A stretch of 64,000 nucleotides of DNA, taken from NCBI RefSeq assembly GCF_000632985.1, contig NZ_CP007481.1:124001-188000 (forward strand), written 5' to 3'. How positions within the stretch are numbered: position 1 is the first letter of the stretch; every line of letters starts with the position of its first letter. The notes beneath the pieces were generated by a model. The model was not told the DNA's origin. It was given only the letters and a program-made list of their open reading frames with translations, and did not search any database. Positions 44,586-53,384 of this stretch are shown here, one piece after another. The position numbers were made by a program, and so were the translations under genes. The stretch comes from Neorickettsia helminthoeca str. Oregon (GTDB lineage Bacteria; Pseudomonadota; Alphaproteobacteria; Rickettsiales; Anaplasmataceae).

Positions 44586-45637
44586 AGCCATATATTACGG
44601 AGATCTTATTAAAAGATTTCCGTAATCATTCTTTCTATAAGACGAAGTTCAATAGTAAGCATGTATTATTCTTCGGCAGAAACGGCGTCGGGAAGACAAG
44701 TATACTCGAAGCAGTATCTAAGTTATCTCCAGGACTCGGAATAAGATCTGCAAAAAATTCGGAAATCATTAGTATTGGAGCAACCTCTTGGGAAGCGAGT
44801 TTCAAGTTTGTCAGTGATAATCACTTAAGCGAGATTGGGACTGGATATTGTTCCAATAGGAGGATCCTGAAGCTGAACAAACAACCTATCATAGGCTTTG
44901 GAGATATTCTGAGTCTTGTGAGGGTGATGTGGTTCACTCCACAAATGGGCAACGTCTTCATTACTGATAAATCGGTTAGAAGGAAGTTTTTCGATCGCTT
45001 GGTTGCATTGTCTGATCCACAACATTTAGATAATCTAGTAACATATGAGAAACTTAGATCCGATCGACTAAGAATACTCAGTACTCAACCCTCGAAAAGA
45101 TGGTTAGATGTCATTGAAAGAAAAATCGCCACTCTATGCGTTAACATTTCTGCTTCGCGGGAAAGCTTTATCGATTTATTAGAAGGACATTCTTTTTCAG
45201 AGCATTTTGCTTCTCCCAGGGTAAAGTTGATCTGTACAGTAGCAAACGACATAATGACCGTTAGCACTGATAAGCAGGTCCACGTAGAAGATATTTCAAG
45301 AATACTGCGTGATAGCAGAGCAAAAGACAGCATTACTGGAAAGATGGATTTTGGGATACATCGTGCGGACTTTCTTGTCATACATGGTAGGAATGCGAAT
45401 ACTGCAAAGTCGTGCTCTACCGGTGAGCAGAAATCACTTATTCTTGCGATACTCCTAGCTGCTAGTGAGTTGGTAGATATAATGTTACTTGATGATATTT
45501 TTTCGCATTTGGATCAGCGAAATTTAGAGCTCTTTCTTGAGGAGGTAATGCAAAAAGATTGTCAATTTTTCTTCAGTGATCTCGAAAGTAATAAAATTTT
45601 GCGTTTCCAGGATAGAGTGCATGCAGTGGCACTGTGA
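44582..45637 (+). CDS. recF: RecF, SMC-like recombination mediator
   Basis: Loads RecA at single-strand gaps with RecO and RecR. The 351-residue ATPase has Walker A GRNGVGKTS (32-40), the ABC signature STGEQKSLIL, and Walker B with the D loop (MLLDDIFSHLD). Length is normal. It is not linked to dnaA or dnaN as it would be ancestrally, but coupled to a transporter gene. The gap to rsmD (45638-45821) shows nothing further. Confidence 0.92.
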   Translation: MKPYITEILLKDFRNHSFYKTKFNSKHVLFFGRNGVGKTSILEAVSKLSPGLGIRSAKNSEIISIGATSWEASFKFVSDNHLSEIGTGYCSNRRILKLNKQPIIGFGDILSLVRVMWFTPQMGNVFITDKSVRRKFFDRLVALSDPQHLDNLVTYEKLRSDRLRILSTQPSKRWLDVIERKIATLCVNISASRESFIDLLEGHSFSEHFASPRVKLICTVANDIMTVSTDKQVHVEDISRILRDSRAKDSITGKMDFGIHRADFLVIHGRNANTAKSCSTGEQKSLILAILLAASELVDIMLLDDIFSHLDQRNLELFLEEVMQKDCQFFFSDLESNKILRFQDRVHAVAL

Positions 45638-45821
45638 TCGTGAGCTTCACAGGAGAATGGTCGACTTCATTATAGATCTGATGCTACTTCGTGGTTCTAC
45701 ATCAGTTCAGTTGTGTCTTTATAGAGGTATTTCGGGATCTTTATAATGGGAGTCTTACCTGGTGATAAAGCCGTTTTGATTATGGTAGACTGAGTCTATG
45801 CCGTTTGTTTTGTTATAGAAG

Positions 45822-46400
45822 ATGCGTGTTATCTCAGGTAAATACAGAGAGAAAAAAATAGATCTAATCAAGGGTGTAACAATACGTCCTACCATGGGCA
45901 AAGTACGTGAAGCGCTGTTCAACATTCTCGCGCATTCCTCATTGATGAGTAAAGCATTTGAGGAGATACATTTTCTCGATCTTTTTACAGGCACTGGTTC
46001 CATAAGCATAGAAGCCCTTTCCAGGGGATGCAGAAGTATCACTGCTGTTGATATTGATACTCGCTGTATACGAGCAAACCTCGAGAGATTGGCTATAAGT
46101 GATATCACTGTGCTCGATAGGAATATTATCAATTTGGATTCTTCACTCATTCAGTATGATGTTGTCTTTATGGATCCTCCGTACATGAAAGAAGCTGTGA
46201 AATATCGTCCAGCTACAATAGTGGAAAAGAGTTTTGATAATCTTCATAAACACCACTGGCTTGCCTCTGGAAGTATTGTGATCCTGGAGAAAGATAGGAA
46301 AGATAATTCTGAGATGAATCATCAAGGCTTTGAGGTGCTCGACCGTCGAAGATATGGTACATCCGAACTACTGATATTCAGATATAAGGAGATGGCGTAA
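45822..46400 (+). CDS. rsmD: 16S rRNA (guanine-966-N2)-methyltransferase RsmD
   Basis: A 192-residue SAM-dependent methyltransferase. It begins MRVISGKYREKKI, with the conserved RPTMGKVREALFNIL, the SAM-binding loop FLDLFTGTGSISIEALSRG and the catalytic DPPY. All are diagnostic of RsmD, which modifies assembled 30S subunits. Confidence 0.92.
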   Translation: MRVISGKYREKKIDLIKGVTIRPTMGKVREALFNILAHSSLMSKAFEEIHFLDLFTGTGSISIEALSRGCRSITAVDIDTRCIRANLERLAISDITVLDRNIINLDSSLIQYDVVFMDPPYMKEAVKYRPATIVEKSFDNLHKHHWLASGSIVILEKDRKDNSEMNHQGFEVLDRRRYGTSELLIFRYKEMA

Positions 46401-46479
46401 TTTAATCCTATGTCTAAATTGATTAGATGCGAACTCTGTGGTAGACCTAGGTTGCTGTCTATGATGTGTCGAAACTACT

Positions 46480-46725
46480 GTGCCAGTCCAAAAAGAAGAA
46501 ATCCTGGATCTGTTGATAGCGAATTTTCCTGATGTTGATCCCGAAGCTGATATAGCGCTTATGGATACTGTCGGTGATGGAGATCATTATCATCTTAGAA
46601 TTAGGTCTTCTAGATTCATTGGTAAGGCTTCCATACAGAGGCATAGGCTTGTTGTTTCGGCACTTGGTGAGCTCTTGAAGAGTAGACTCCATTCCATTTC
46701 TATCGAAACCGAGATTAAAAAATAA
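46480..46725 (+). CDS. bolA: BolA-family protein
   Basis: An 81-residue protein with the BolA pattern: VGDGDHYHLRIRSSRFIGKA followed by IQRHRLVVSAL and a C-terminal helix. It partners monothiol glutaredoxins to handle [2Fe-2S] clusters; the gene for such a glutaredoxin follows one base after its stop. The start is GTG 46480, the only start before an in-frame stop. Confidence 0.9.
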   Translation: MPVQKEEILDLLIANFPDVDPEADIALMDTVGDGDHYHLRIRSSRFIGKASIQRHRLVVSALGELLKSRLHSISIETEIKK

Positions 46726-46726
46726 A

Positions 46727-47062
46727 ATGCGTGATATTTTCCGAGAAATAAAAAGTTTAATTGAAGGGCATGACGTTGTGCTTTTCATGAAAGGTGCCCC
46801 AGAAATGCCAATGTGTGGTTTTTCCGGGGTGGTTGTTAGTATCCTTAATGCTTTAGGGGTCAAGTTCCACTCGGTGAATATCTTGGAAGATCAAGAAATG
46901 AGGGAAGGGATAAAAAAATTTGCCGATTGGCTTACCATTCCGCAACTGTATGTCAAAGGTGAGTTCGTTGGTGGCTGTGACATTGTAAAAGAAATGTATC
47001 AAAGTGGAGAACTACTGACTTTACTAAAAGAGAATTCAATTACCGTCTCTAGCATACGATAG
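46727..47062 (+). CDS. grxD: Monothiol glutaredoxin (Grx4 type)
   Basis: A 111-residue Fe-S carrier glutaredoxin with the CGFS active site at 30-33 and the glutathione-binding segments TIPQLYVKGEFVGGCDIV. It works with BolA in Fe-S trafficking and sensing. Co-location with bolA supports a functional pair, and gshB in the same window supplies the glutathione needed to coordinate the cluster. Confidence 0.93.
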   Translation: MRDIFREIKSLIEGHDVVLFMKGAPEMPMCGFSGVVVSILNALGVKFHSVNILEDQEMREGIKKFADWLTIPQLYVKGEFVGGCDIVKEMYQSGELLTLLKENSITVSSIR

Positions 47063-47128
47063 AGATGTTCTGCATGCGCAACCTGATTGCACATTCTCGC
47101 TGTAGCTATGGAAGTCCGGTGATTTTCT

Positions 47129-48145
47129 CTAAGTCTTGTATCTTTTTGACATTGACATCGAAATCGCGTTAAGAGCCCAAGTGAGAGCGAAAAGTGTGAT
47201 TCCAAGTGCATAGGCAGAGAGACTCTCTTTGCTATTGAATGTCTGATCGCCCGTCAGTGTTGTCACTATCTGTACTGTGATCGTCGTAATTGGTTGCAGG
47301 ACGTTGTAATCAAGATTAGCAGAGACCCCTGTCAACATCAGTACTACCATTGTTTCCCCAAGCGCACGGGAAAATGCTAGTAGTACTACTCCTACCATTC
47401 CGGGAAAGCAGTAGGGCAGTATTACACGAAAGATAATTTCAGTTTGAGTACTTCCCAGAGCTGCTGCTCCGTAGTATAGGCTCTTTGGCGTCGTACGTAG
47501 TAGATCATCCGTCATGGACGTAATGAGTGGAATGATCATAATTCCTATGACTATTCCTGCAGATAATGCACTTTCACTCGATATGCTTACGTGTAGCAAA
47601 TGTCCGAGGTCTTGGACAAGTTTTGAGATGAAGGTCAGAGAAAAGTATCCGTATATGATCGTTGGTATTCCAGCCATCACCTCTATCAAAGGCTTGATGA
47701 ATCTCCTGACTCTCTTCGAAACAAAATAGGTCATTGCTATTGCTACTCCTATCCCGATCGGTGCCCCGATGATGCTTGCCAGGAGCGCGATCATTGTCGT
47801 CCCAAAAACTAGAGGAAGGATGCCAAATAACTTCACTACTTGACCATTAATGATCGTTCCGTTTGGTGCCCAGACTGTTCCAAAAAAGAAATCCAATGGC
47901 GACACTATGCGGAAAAAGGATACCGTCTGGGTAATGAGTGAAAGAATGATCAACGCAGTGATTGTTGAGGTCGCAATAAGCGCCACGGATGCGCAGATGG
48001 TAAATGCTTTCTTAGATGAACATAAAAACGCGAAAAATATAGCTACCAAAAGAAAAAAGACATTGTGGAAAAAAAATACTGAAATCACAGAAGCAAGCGA
48101 TATCAGCACTGAATTGTGTTTAATTGTTCGATTTAGAGCTTGCAC
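47129..48145 (-). CDS. pstC: Phosphate ABC transporter permease PstC
   Basis: A 338-residue inner-membrane permease of the high-affinity phosphate importer. The binding-protein-dependent transport EAA loop is GAAALGSTQTEIIFRVILPYCFPG-like (about 235-258), and AGIPTIIYGYFSL is characteristic of PstC. It has six or more helices. No pstS, pstA, pstB or phoU gene is adjacent, so the transporter is encoded at several loci. It is divergent from the exported amidotransferase-like gene. Confidence 0.88.
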   Translation of the reverse strand: MQALNRTIKHNSVLISLASVISVFFFHNVFFLLVAIFFAFLCSSKKAFTICASVALIATSTITALIILSLITQTVSFFRIVSPLDFFFGTVWAPNGTIINGQVVKLFGILPLVFGTTMIALLASIIGAPIGIGVAIAMTYFVSKRVRRFIKPLIEVMAGIPTIIYGYFSLTFISKLVQDLGHLLHVSISSESALSAGIVIGIMIIPLITSMTDDLLRTTPKSLYYGAAALGSTQTEIIFRVILPYCFPGMVGVVLLAFSRALGETMVVLMLTGVSANLDYNVLQPITTITVQIVTTLTGDQTFNSKESLSAYALGITLFALTWALNAISMSMSKRYKT

Positions 48146-48321
48146 TTGATTCGAGAAAATGTCCGTTCATCTGCCCATTGTATTGTTTCTGTGATTTTTC
48201 CACAATCTAGGATTTTTGAAGTGTCAAAAATATTTTAGTTGTGGTACAAATGCAGTTGCTGTATTCCAATATTTGAAGTGATAGTGGTAATTCCTTATGA
48301 ATAATTTTTCAAGGATATTCT

Positions 48322-48417
48322 ATGAATTCTCTTGCGCTTGTAACAAAGGTTCTTGATACCTACACCCGAACGGAAAATTTTTTTACTAAGGTCACATGTT
48401 CTGTAATGGAGTTCTAA
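48322..48417 (+). CDS. Possible 31-codon upstream reading frame
   Basis: ATG at 48322 with an aagga ribosome-binding site 6 bases upstream; the product MNSLALVTKVLDTYTRT... has 31 residues. It overlaps the start of the following gene by 22 bases and could act as a coupled leader peptide. No homology can be claimed. Confidence 0.25.
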   Translation: MNSLALVTKVLDTYTRTENFFTKVTCSVMEF

Positions 48418-49349
48418 ACCGGCGGAAGGTTGGGGTTGTGTCTTTCTTTGACTATTTCTGCGTACTGCTTTTATTTGCAGGGTTGTTGACTCACCCCGTT
48501 TTTGCTAAGCCAAGAATCGGCCTTTTAGCAACGGATCTGTCGGTTTATGAGTATGAAACTGAGTGGTTTGCTAAATTCGGTGGACTAGCAACGCAGCTTG
48601 ATGTTGATCTTGTAACGATCGATTATAACTTGATTTATTCTGATTATCTTCGTGGGAGAAAGTCTGTCCCACTTGTGACGCTGCTTGAAAGAGAACTTCA
48701 AGCAAAAGGCGTGAACAAGGTTATCATCCCTGGTGATTATTATAATCTTGATAAGCCGCCATTCTCACCAGTGCAAAATAGGAGAAGGGTCACTGACGCG
48801 ATGGTGAAGCTGCGGAATGAAGGAAAAGTATCCATCTTCGCCATTTGTGGAGGTATGCAACAGACGCTCGATAGCGATGGTATACGTATAGTAGACTTAT
48901 CAAGGATCGGAATCACAGAGTCACATTCAAGGATATCGGATGATTCCACGAATTATGGAGCTAGAGGAGTTTTCAATACGCTTCTTAAGAAGGTTATGAT
49001 CAATCCCTCTAGCAAGATCGCAAGCATTATATCTGACGTTTCAGTCGAAGTCACACCAAATGGCTGGTTGGTATTATATCTACCTGAGTGGCATCTGGAA
49101 GGTGTCGATCTCGATAAAGGTAACTTGAAGGTTCTGAGAGAGGCTGGGTACAATATAGTGGGTTTTTCCGAGGATGGTGTGATCGAGGTGCTGGAAGATA
49201 AATATGGAAACTTTTATTTCCAGTCTCATCCTGAGAATCTTCTTCTGAGGCTCACGCAAGAAGAGTTGATGCAGCTTCCATTGGGGATTCGAAAAAGCGC
49301 TGAGGCTGTAAAGAAACTGTTCAGTTACTTTGTCACAGCCACAGTCTGA
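48396..49349 (+). CDS. Exported class I glutamine amidotransferase-like (peptidase C26) protein
   Basis: A 317-residue protein with a signal peptide (basic NRRK, hydrophobic 16-31, likely cleavage after VFA at 37). The mature part has the class I GATase fold: nucleophile Cys151 in FAICGGMQ, and His278 and Glu280 in FQSHPE, so the Cys-His-Glu triad is intact. It resembles gamma-glutamyl hydrolases and gamma-Glu-GABA hydrolases, and would act in the periplasm on a gamma-glutamyl compound; the substrate is unknown. ATG 48396 is preferred because it keeps the positive n-region; GTG 48438 is an alternative. Confidence 0.75.
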   Translation: MFCNGVLNRRKVGVVSFFDYFCVLLLFAGLLTHPVFAKPRIGLLATDLSVYEYETEWFAKFGGLATQLDVDLVTIDYNLIYSDYLRGRKSVPLVTLLERELQAKGVNKVIIPGDYYNLDKPPFSPVQNRRRVTDAMVKLRNEGKVSIFAICGGMQQTLDSDGIRIVDLSRIGITESHSRISDDSTNYGARGVFNTLLKKVMINPSSKIASIISDVSVEVTPNGWLVLYLPEWHLEGVDLDKGNLKVLREAGYNIVGFSEDGVIEVLEDKYGNFYFQSHPENLLLRLTQEELMQLPLGIRKSAEAVKKLFSYFVTATV

Positions 49350-49464
49350 AGTCCAAGCTACCGTCGGCTCTTTCATGCTTGATTCCCTCATTAGGATGGG
49401 AATGGACTTTTTGGTTTTTCACTTGGATGGTAACATCAAACGGATCTGTGATTTCTCTTTCTAA

Positions 49465-51603
49465 ATGCACCTGAAGGTAGTATTGCCCCTTGCTCTGGAT
49501 GAAGAATTTCTGTATTCCTCAGGAGAATTGATGGTGCAGGTGGGCAACCTAGTTATGGTGAATTTCAATGGAAGGAACATTATCGGACTTGTCATATCTG
49601 TTGGGCCTGAAACTTCTGTCCAATACACGGTAAAGGAAATAACTTCAGTGCTGCCATTTAAGCTACTGCAAGCCTCATACATAGAATTTCTCTTCTGGGT
49701 TGCGCGCTACAATTTTGCCAAGATTGGATTGGTTTTGCGCTCTGCAATTATAAGGGAAGCATGTGATGATTCGGTCTACACACTTAATGCGGACAAAGTA
49801 GAAGATGGGCACAGGTCCACACCCGCTATGCGACGGCTTCTCGAATTCTTCCGGCGAAACGAGTACCTCACTGCAGATGATCTACATGAAGCGAAGATCC
49901 AGAAACGAACAGTACAAAAGATGCTAGAAAGTGGATTAATAAGACGTGTCGAAGGCTTCATAGAGTCTAATGGGTCAAAAACATCCAATGCTGATCTTGC
50001 TACACTGGAATTCGATTTATCAGAAGAACAGCGTCAAGTCAAAGATAGAATTTTCTTGGAAAAATTTACGGCACACTTACTGGATGGCATCACTGGTTCT
50101 GGGAAGACGATGGTTTATTTAGCATCGGCTTTAGAGATTCTTAAACGTGAAGAGAATGCTCAAATCATAATTATTCTTTCGGAGATAGCGCTCACATCAT
50201 ATATTTTTGAAAAGATTAAATCCCATTTTGCTGGGAAGATCGAGATCATAGAGTGGCATTCGAACATGTCTCCGTCCCATAGAGCAAGAAATTGGCGGCG
50301 TGTCGTGAATAACAAAGCGAGAATAGTAGTCGGTGCAAGATCAGCGATTTTTCTTCCTGCGCCTAATCTGAGGATGATCATTGTCGATGAGGAGCACGAT
50401 CAGTCATTCAAACAGGATCAAGGCGAGTTGACGTATAACGCTCGAGATCTGGCTATAATGCGAGCTAAATTATGTGACATCCCGATAATACTATCATCTG
50501 CGACACCATCCTTGGAAAGCGTTTACAATATCGAGGATAAAGGCTTCGTCCATCTCAGGCTTGAAAGTAGATTTGGAGGTGCACAGCTACCCACTGTGAG
50601 AGTGGTCGATATGCGTGCGGCATCGAAGGTGAGTCAGCATATCTCAGAGGAGTTATACGAAAGTTTGAAACAAAATCTGGATTCCGGCATGCAAAGCCTG
50701 CTGTTCCTGAACAGGCGTGGTTATGCTTCACTTGTTGTATGCGCAAGTTGCGGGCACAGAATAAAGTGTCCAGACTGTGTTGCATGGCTGGTTGAACATA
50801 AGTGGAACAATAGTCTATTATGCCATCTTTGCGGGTTTAAACGTCCAATGATCATTCAATGTGAGCGATGCGCTTCCACCTCACTTATTCCTTTCGGTCC
50901 GGGGATAGAAAAAATCAGCGAAGAGATAGAAGAGCTTTTCCCAAAAAGAAGGGTAGTTGTTATGAGTAGTGATAGTCAACTCACTGAGAATCTCCGAAAA
51001 ATAGAGGCAAATGAGGTCGATATCATAATAGGTACTCAGATTATCTCGAAGGGATATGATTTCCCCAAGCTCACTCTTCTGGCAATTATCGATAGCGATG
51101 CTTCTGTCTGTGCTGGCGATCTACGGAGCGCAGAGAAGAATTTCCACATATTACAACAGGTCATGGGTCGAGTAGGGAGGAGAAAGATTTATCCTGGTAC
51201 CGCGATAATGCAGAGTTATTCCCCAGATGGATCGGTTGTCCAGGCACTGAAAAATGGTGATAGGGAGGGTTTCTATGCAGAGGAGTTAGGCACAAGAAAA
51301 GCTGAAAATATGCCACCTTTCAGTAGATTGATAGCAATTGTGATCTCAGGATTAGTCGAAAGTGAAGTGATATCTCAAGCTAGATATATGGAGCAAACAA
51401 TTTCACTAATAAAGGAAGTGACAATGTTTGGTCCCTGTCCGGCTCCCATAGGAGTGCGAAACAATAGATTCAGATATAGGATTCTCCTTGTTACACCGAA
51501 GAGTTATAGAATTCATAATATACTGATGGCCTCATTCAAACAGCTACCGATTAGAAAGGGTGTGAGCGTCCAAGTGGATGTAGATCCATTGAATTTTTTA
51601 TAG
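49465..51603 (+). CDS. priA: Primosomal protein N' (PriA helicase)
   Basis: Restart helicase that reloads the replisome at stalled forks. It has 712 residues: N-terminal DNA-binding domain, Walker A ITGSGKTMVYL, DEEHDQSF as motif II, a zinc region with repeated CxxC pairs (CASCGHRIKCPDC and LLCHLCG with CERC), and the helicase C-terminal lobe (IIGTQIISKGYDFPKLTL). Length matches the family. Confidence 0.94.
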   Translation: MHLKVVLPLALDEEFLYSSGELMVQVGNLVMVNFNGRNIIGLVISVGPETSVQYTVKEITSVLPFKLLQASYIEFLFWVARYNFAKIGLVLRSAIIREACDDSVYTLNADKVEDGHRSTPAMRRLLEFFRRNEYLTADDLHEAKIQKRTVQKMLESGLIRRVEGFIESNGSKTSNADLATLEFDLSEEQRQVKDRIFLEKFTAHLLDGITGSGKTMVYLASALEILKREENAQIIIILSEIALTSYIFEKIKSHFAGKIEIIEWHSNMSPSHRARNWRRVVNNKARIVVGARSAIFLPAPNLRMIIVDEEHDQSFKQDQGELTYNARDLAIMRAKLCDIPIILSSATPSLESVYNIEDKGFVHLRLESRFGGAQLPTVRVVDMRAASKVSQHISEELYESLKQNLDSGMQSLLFLNRRGYASLVVCASCGHRIKCPDCVAWLVEHKWNNSLLCHLCGFKRPMIIQCERCASTSLIPFGPGIEKISEEIEELFPKRRVVVMSSDSQLTENLRKIEANEVDIIIGTQIISKGYDFPKLTLLAIIDSDASVCAGDLRSAEKNFHILQQVMGRVGRRKIYPGTAIMQSYSPDGSVVQALKNGDREGFYAEELGTRKAENMPPFSRLIAIVISGLVESEVISQARYMEQTISLIKEVTMFGPCPAPIGVRNNRFRYRILLVTPKSYRIHNILMASFKQLPIRKGVSVQVDVDPLNFL

Positions 51604-51710
51604 CTTTTGCGGTATGTAAGAACGCAACATTTACTAAACTGTGAAATAAAAACACAGCTTCATTTATGAATCCATTATTTGAGCTCTCTAAAATTGTTAC
51701 TAGGTTGTGT

Positions 51711-51747
51711 ATTGTTAGCTGTTTTTTGATTGTTAGCTGTCTTTTTG
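51711..51747 (+). repeat. Imperfect 18-19-base tandem duplication upstream of a membrane-protein gene
   Basis: The 12-base core attgttagctgt occurs at 51711-51722 and 51729-51740, each followed by a T-rich run. It ends about 40 bases before the ATG at 51786. Confidence 0.75.
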
Positions 51748-51785
51748 GTATGTTTAAATAAATTATTTACTATTTGTTTTTATTT

Positions 51786-52751
51786 ATGCCAGAACAACGT
51801 AAGCAGCATTCGCCTACCACGACCTCTCTATATAGATATTACCTTTGTGAAAAGAGGAAGATAAGGAGATTGTTATGTGCTATGGTGGCTCTTGAGGTAC
51901 TCCTTACGCTTGTATTTGTTGTAGTTTACGCAGTCTCAGTATTTACCTTTTTGAAGCCTAAGCATCTGACGAGCGCGCTTATTAAAGGAATAGAAATGAC
52001 AGTACTTGTTACTGTAGCGCTATCCCTCCTTACTTTCCTTGTGAAGGAGTGTGCTCTGGCAAAGTATTGTGGCAAGTTGAAAAACAGGCTCAATGAATTT
52101 GAAAATGTTTCCCACAATCCTGAAGAAGATGAGGCTATTACGCGTTTGACAGAACTGATGCTACAGGATTGCGCCTCTCATACTAAAAGCGCAGTCGGTA
52201 AGGTTACTACAGCTCTTGGCTTGTTTACACTGTCTGCGTCCCTTGTACTAGAAATTCTTCTTGTTATTGATCTGTACTGTCCTTTTGGGATGCAGACTGC
52301 GCATGGTGATTTCATCTCGAGAGTTGAGGACGCTTGTGAATTCATTTTTGCGACGATCGGATTGTTCTGTATTGGGTTGCACCTTTGCCAGTACTTCTAC
52401 AGTCGAAGAAGGGGCTATAGGTCACTTGGTGAAAAGGAAAAAGGGGCTGAATCTTTAATGTTAATGCCGCCAGCATCACTCTGTATGTCGTTTTTTCTGG
52501 CTACCCTGGCCTTGGTAACAAAGGTTTTCAAAGCGTTAGAAGGTACTAATACGGTTATGCCTTTGAAGGTAGGCGACGGGTATTTAAGGTTGGGTTTCTG
52601 CCTTGGAGGAATAGTGTGTTTTGCTGAGCTCATAACTTTACTTGTGGACAAGCTACCCATTTGTTATGCACCTGAGCCGCTTACTGAGTTGAATATAGAG
52701 TGTGCTCTTGATGCTGTTCACCAAAGCGCTTTAGCGATCAACATGCCATAA
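51786..52751 (+). CDS. Multi-pass membrane protein of unknown function
   Basis: A 321-residue protein with about six hydrophobic segments (near 29-52, 65-86, 137-161, 180-203, 225-247 and 265-288), a basic N-terminal tail, a cytoplasmic charged segment after the second helix and many cysteines scattered through the helices. I recognise no family. ATG 51786 is preferred over TTG 51774. It is convergent with exoD, only 6 bases between their stops. It is possibly specific to this lineage (inference). Confidence 0.75.
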   Translation: MPEQRKQHSPTTTSLYRYYLCEKRKIRRLLCAMVALEVLLTLVFVVVYAVSVFTFLKPKHLTSALIKGIEMTVLVTVALSLLTFLVKECALAKYCGKLKNRLNEFENVSHNPEEDEAITRLTELMLQDCASHTKSAVGKVTTALGLFTLSASLVLEILLVIDLYCPFGMQTAHGDFISRVEDACEFIFATIGLFCIGLHLCQYFYSRRRGYRSLGEKEKGAESLMLMPPASLCMSFFLATLALVTKVFKALEGTNTVMPLKVGDGYLRLGFCLGGIVCFAELITLLVDKLPICYAPEPLTELNIECALDAVHQSALAINMP

Positions 52752-52757
52752 CGCTGG

Positions 52758-53384
52758 TTAGATTTTAAAGCCTAGTAATGATAGAAGTTCAACCACCACT
52801 TTGTGCCCTAGGATGATTACAAGGGTTGAGATAAAGATTCCTGTGAAGGATACTACTATGCCTAGGATACTGATTACTCCATCCTTGTTCAGCATACCCA
52901 GGGACATTAGTGCAATACCTCCAGCTGGGATAAAATTAGTGAGCGGCAAAGGTATTGCAATCGACACTGCGCAGATGAACGATATAATGCCGTAGATTTT
53001 TTCCCCGAAAGCATTATTCAGTACTGGAAACCTGGGCCGCGTGAATTTTTCTACCTTACGCAAAATTGGAACAGTTTTTTCGATGAGAAAGGCCAAGCTC
53101 TTCCGTTTTATCGCCTTATTCTCGAGAAATTTCGGTAACCAGGGGGAATCACAACCTAACGTAATCTGTATTGAAAAGAACAATATCGGAAGTGATAAAA
53201 TAGTCGTATACCCCGGAGGTACAGGAAGTGGAATGGAGAGGGGAAGGGAAAAAAGAAGCAGCAAAAGCGCGAATCCGCGCTCATGCAATATGCGTTTTAT
53301 TTCGAAAAGCGTTATAGTATCACGAACCCCTTGTACAACAACAGATTCAAGAACATCAGAAGTGCTTTGGCGTTCTTTATCCAT
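52758..53384 (-). CDS. exoD: ExoD-family membrane protein
   Basis: A 208-residue inner-membrane protein of the exopolysaccharide synthesis ExoD family: LHERGFALLLLLFSLPLSIPLP near the start, PWLPKFLENKAIKR in the middle, and IPLPLTNFIPAGGIALMSLGML in the C-terminal half. The biochemical role of ExoD is unclear even in model organisms. Its start overlaps the virB9 stop by 8 bases, so it is the third gene of a virB8-virB9-exoD operon, an unexpected partner for type IV secretion genes. Confidence 0.85.
   Translation of the reverse strand: MDKERQSTSDVLESVVVQGVRDTITLFEIKRILHERGFALLLLLFSLPLSIPLPVPPGYTTILSLPILFFSIQITLGCDSPWLPKFLENKAIKRKSLAFLIEKTVPILRKVEKFTRPRFPVLNNAFGEKIYGIISFICAVSIAIPLPLTNFIPAGGIALMSLGMLNKDGVISILGIVVSFTGIFISTLVIILGHKVVVELLSLLGFKI

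Noticed and set aside
46410-46532. 40-codon frame with four cysteines (starts MSKLIRCELCGRP) overlapping the bolA start
   Set aside because: No ribosome-binding site, and it overlaps the well-supported bolA gene by 53 bases; zinc-ribbon-like spacing is probably chance.
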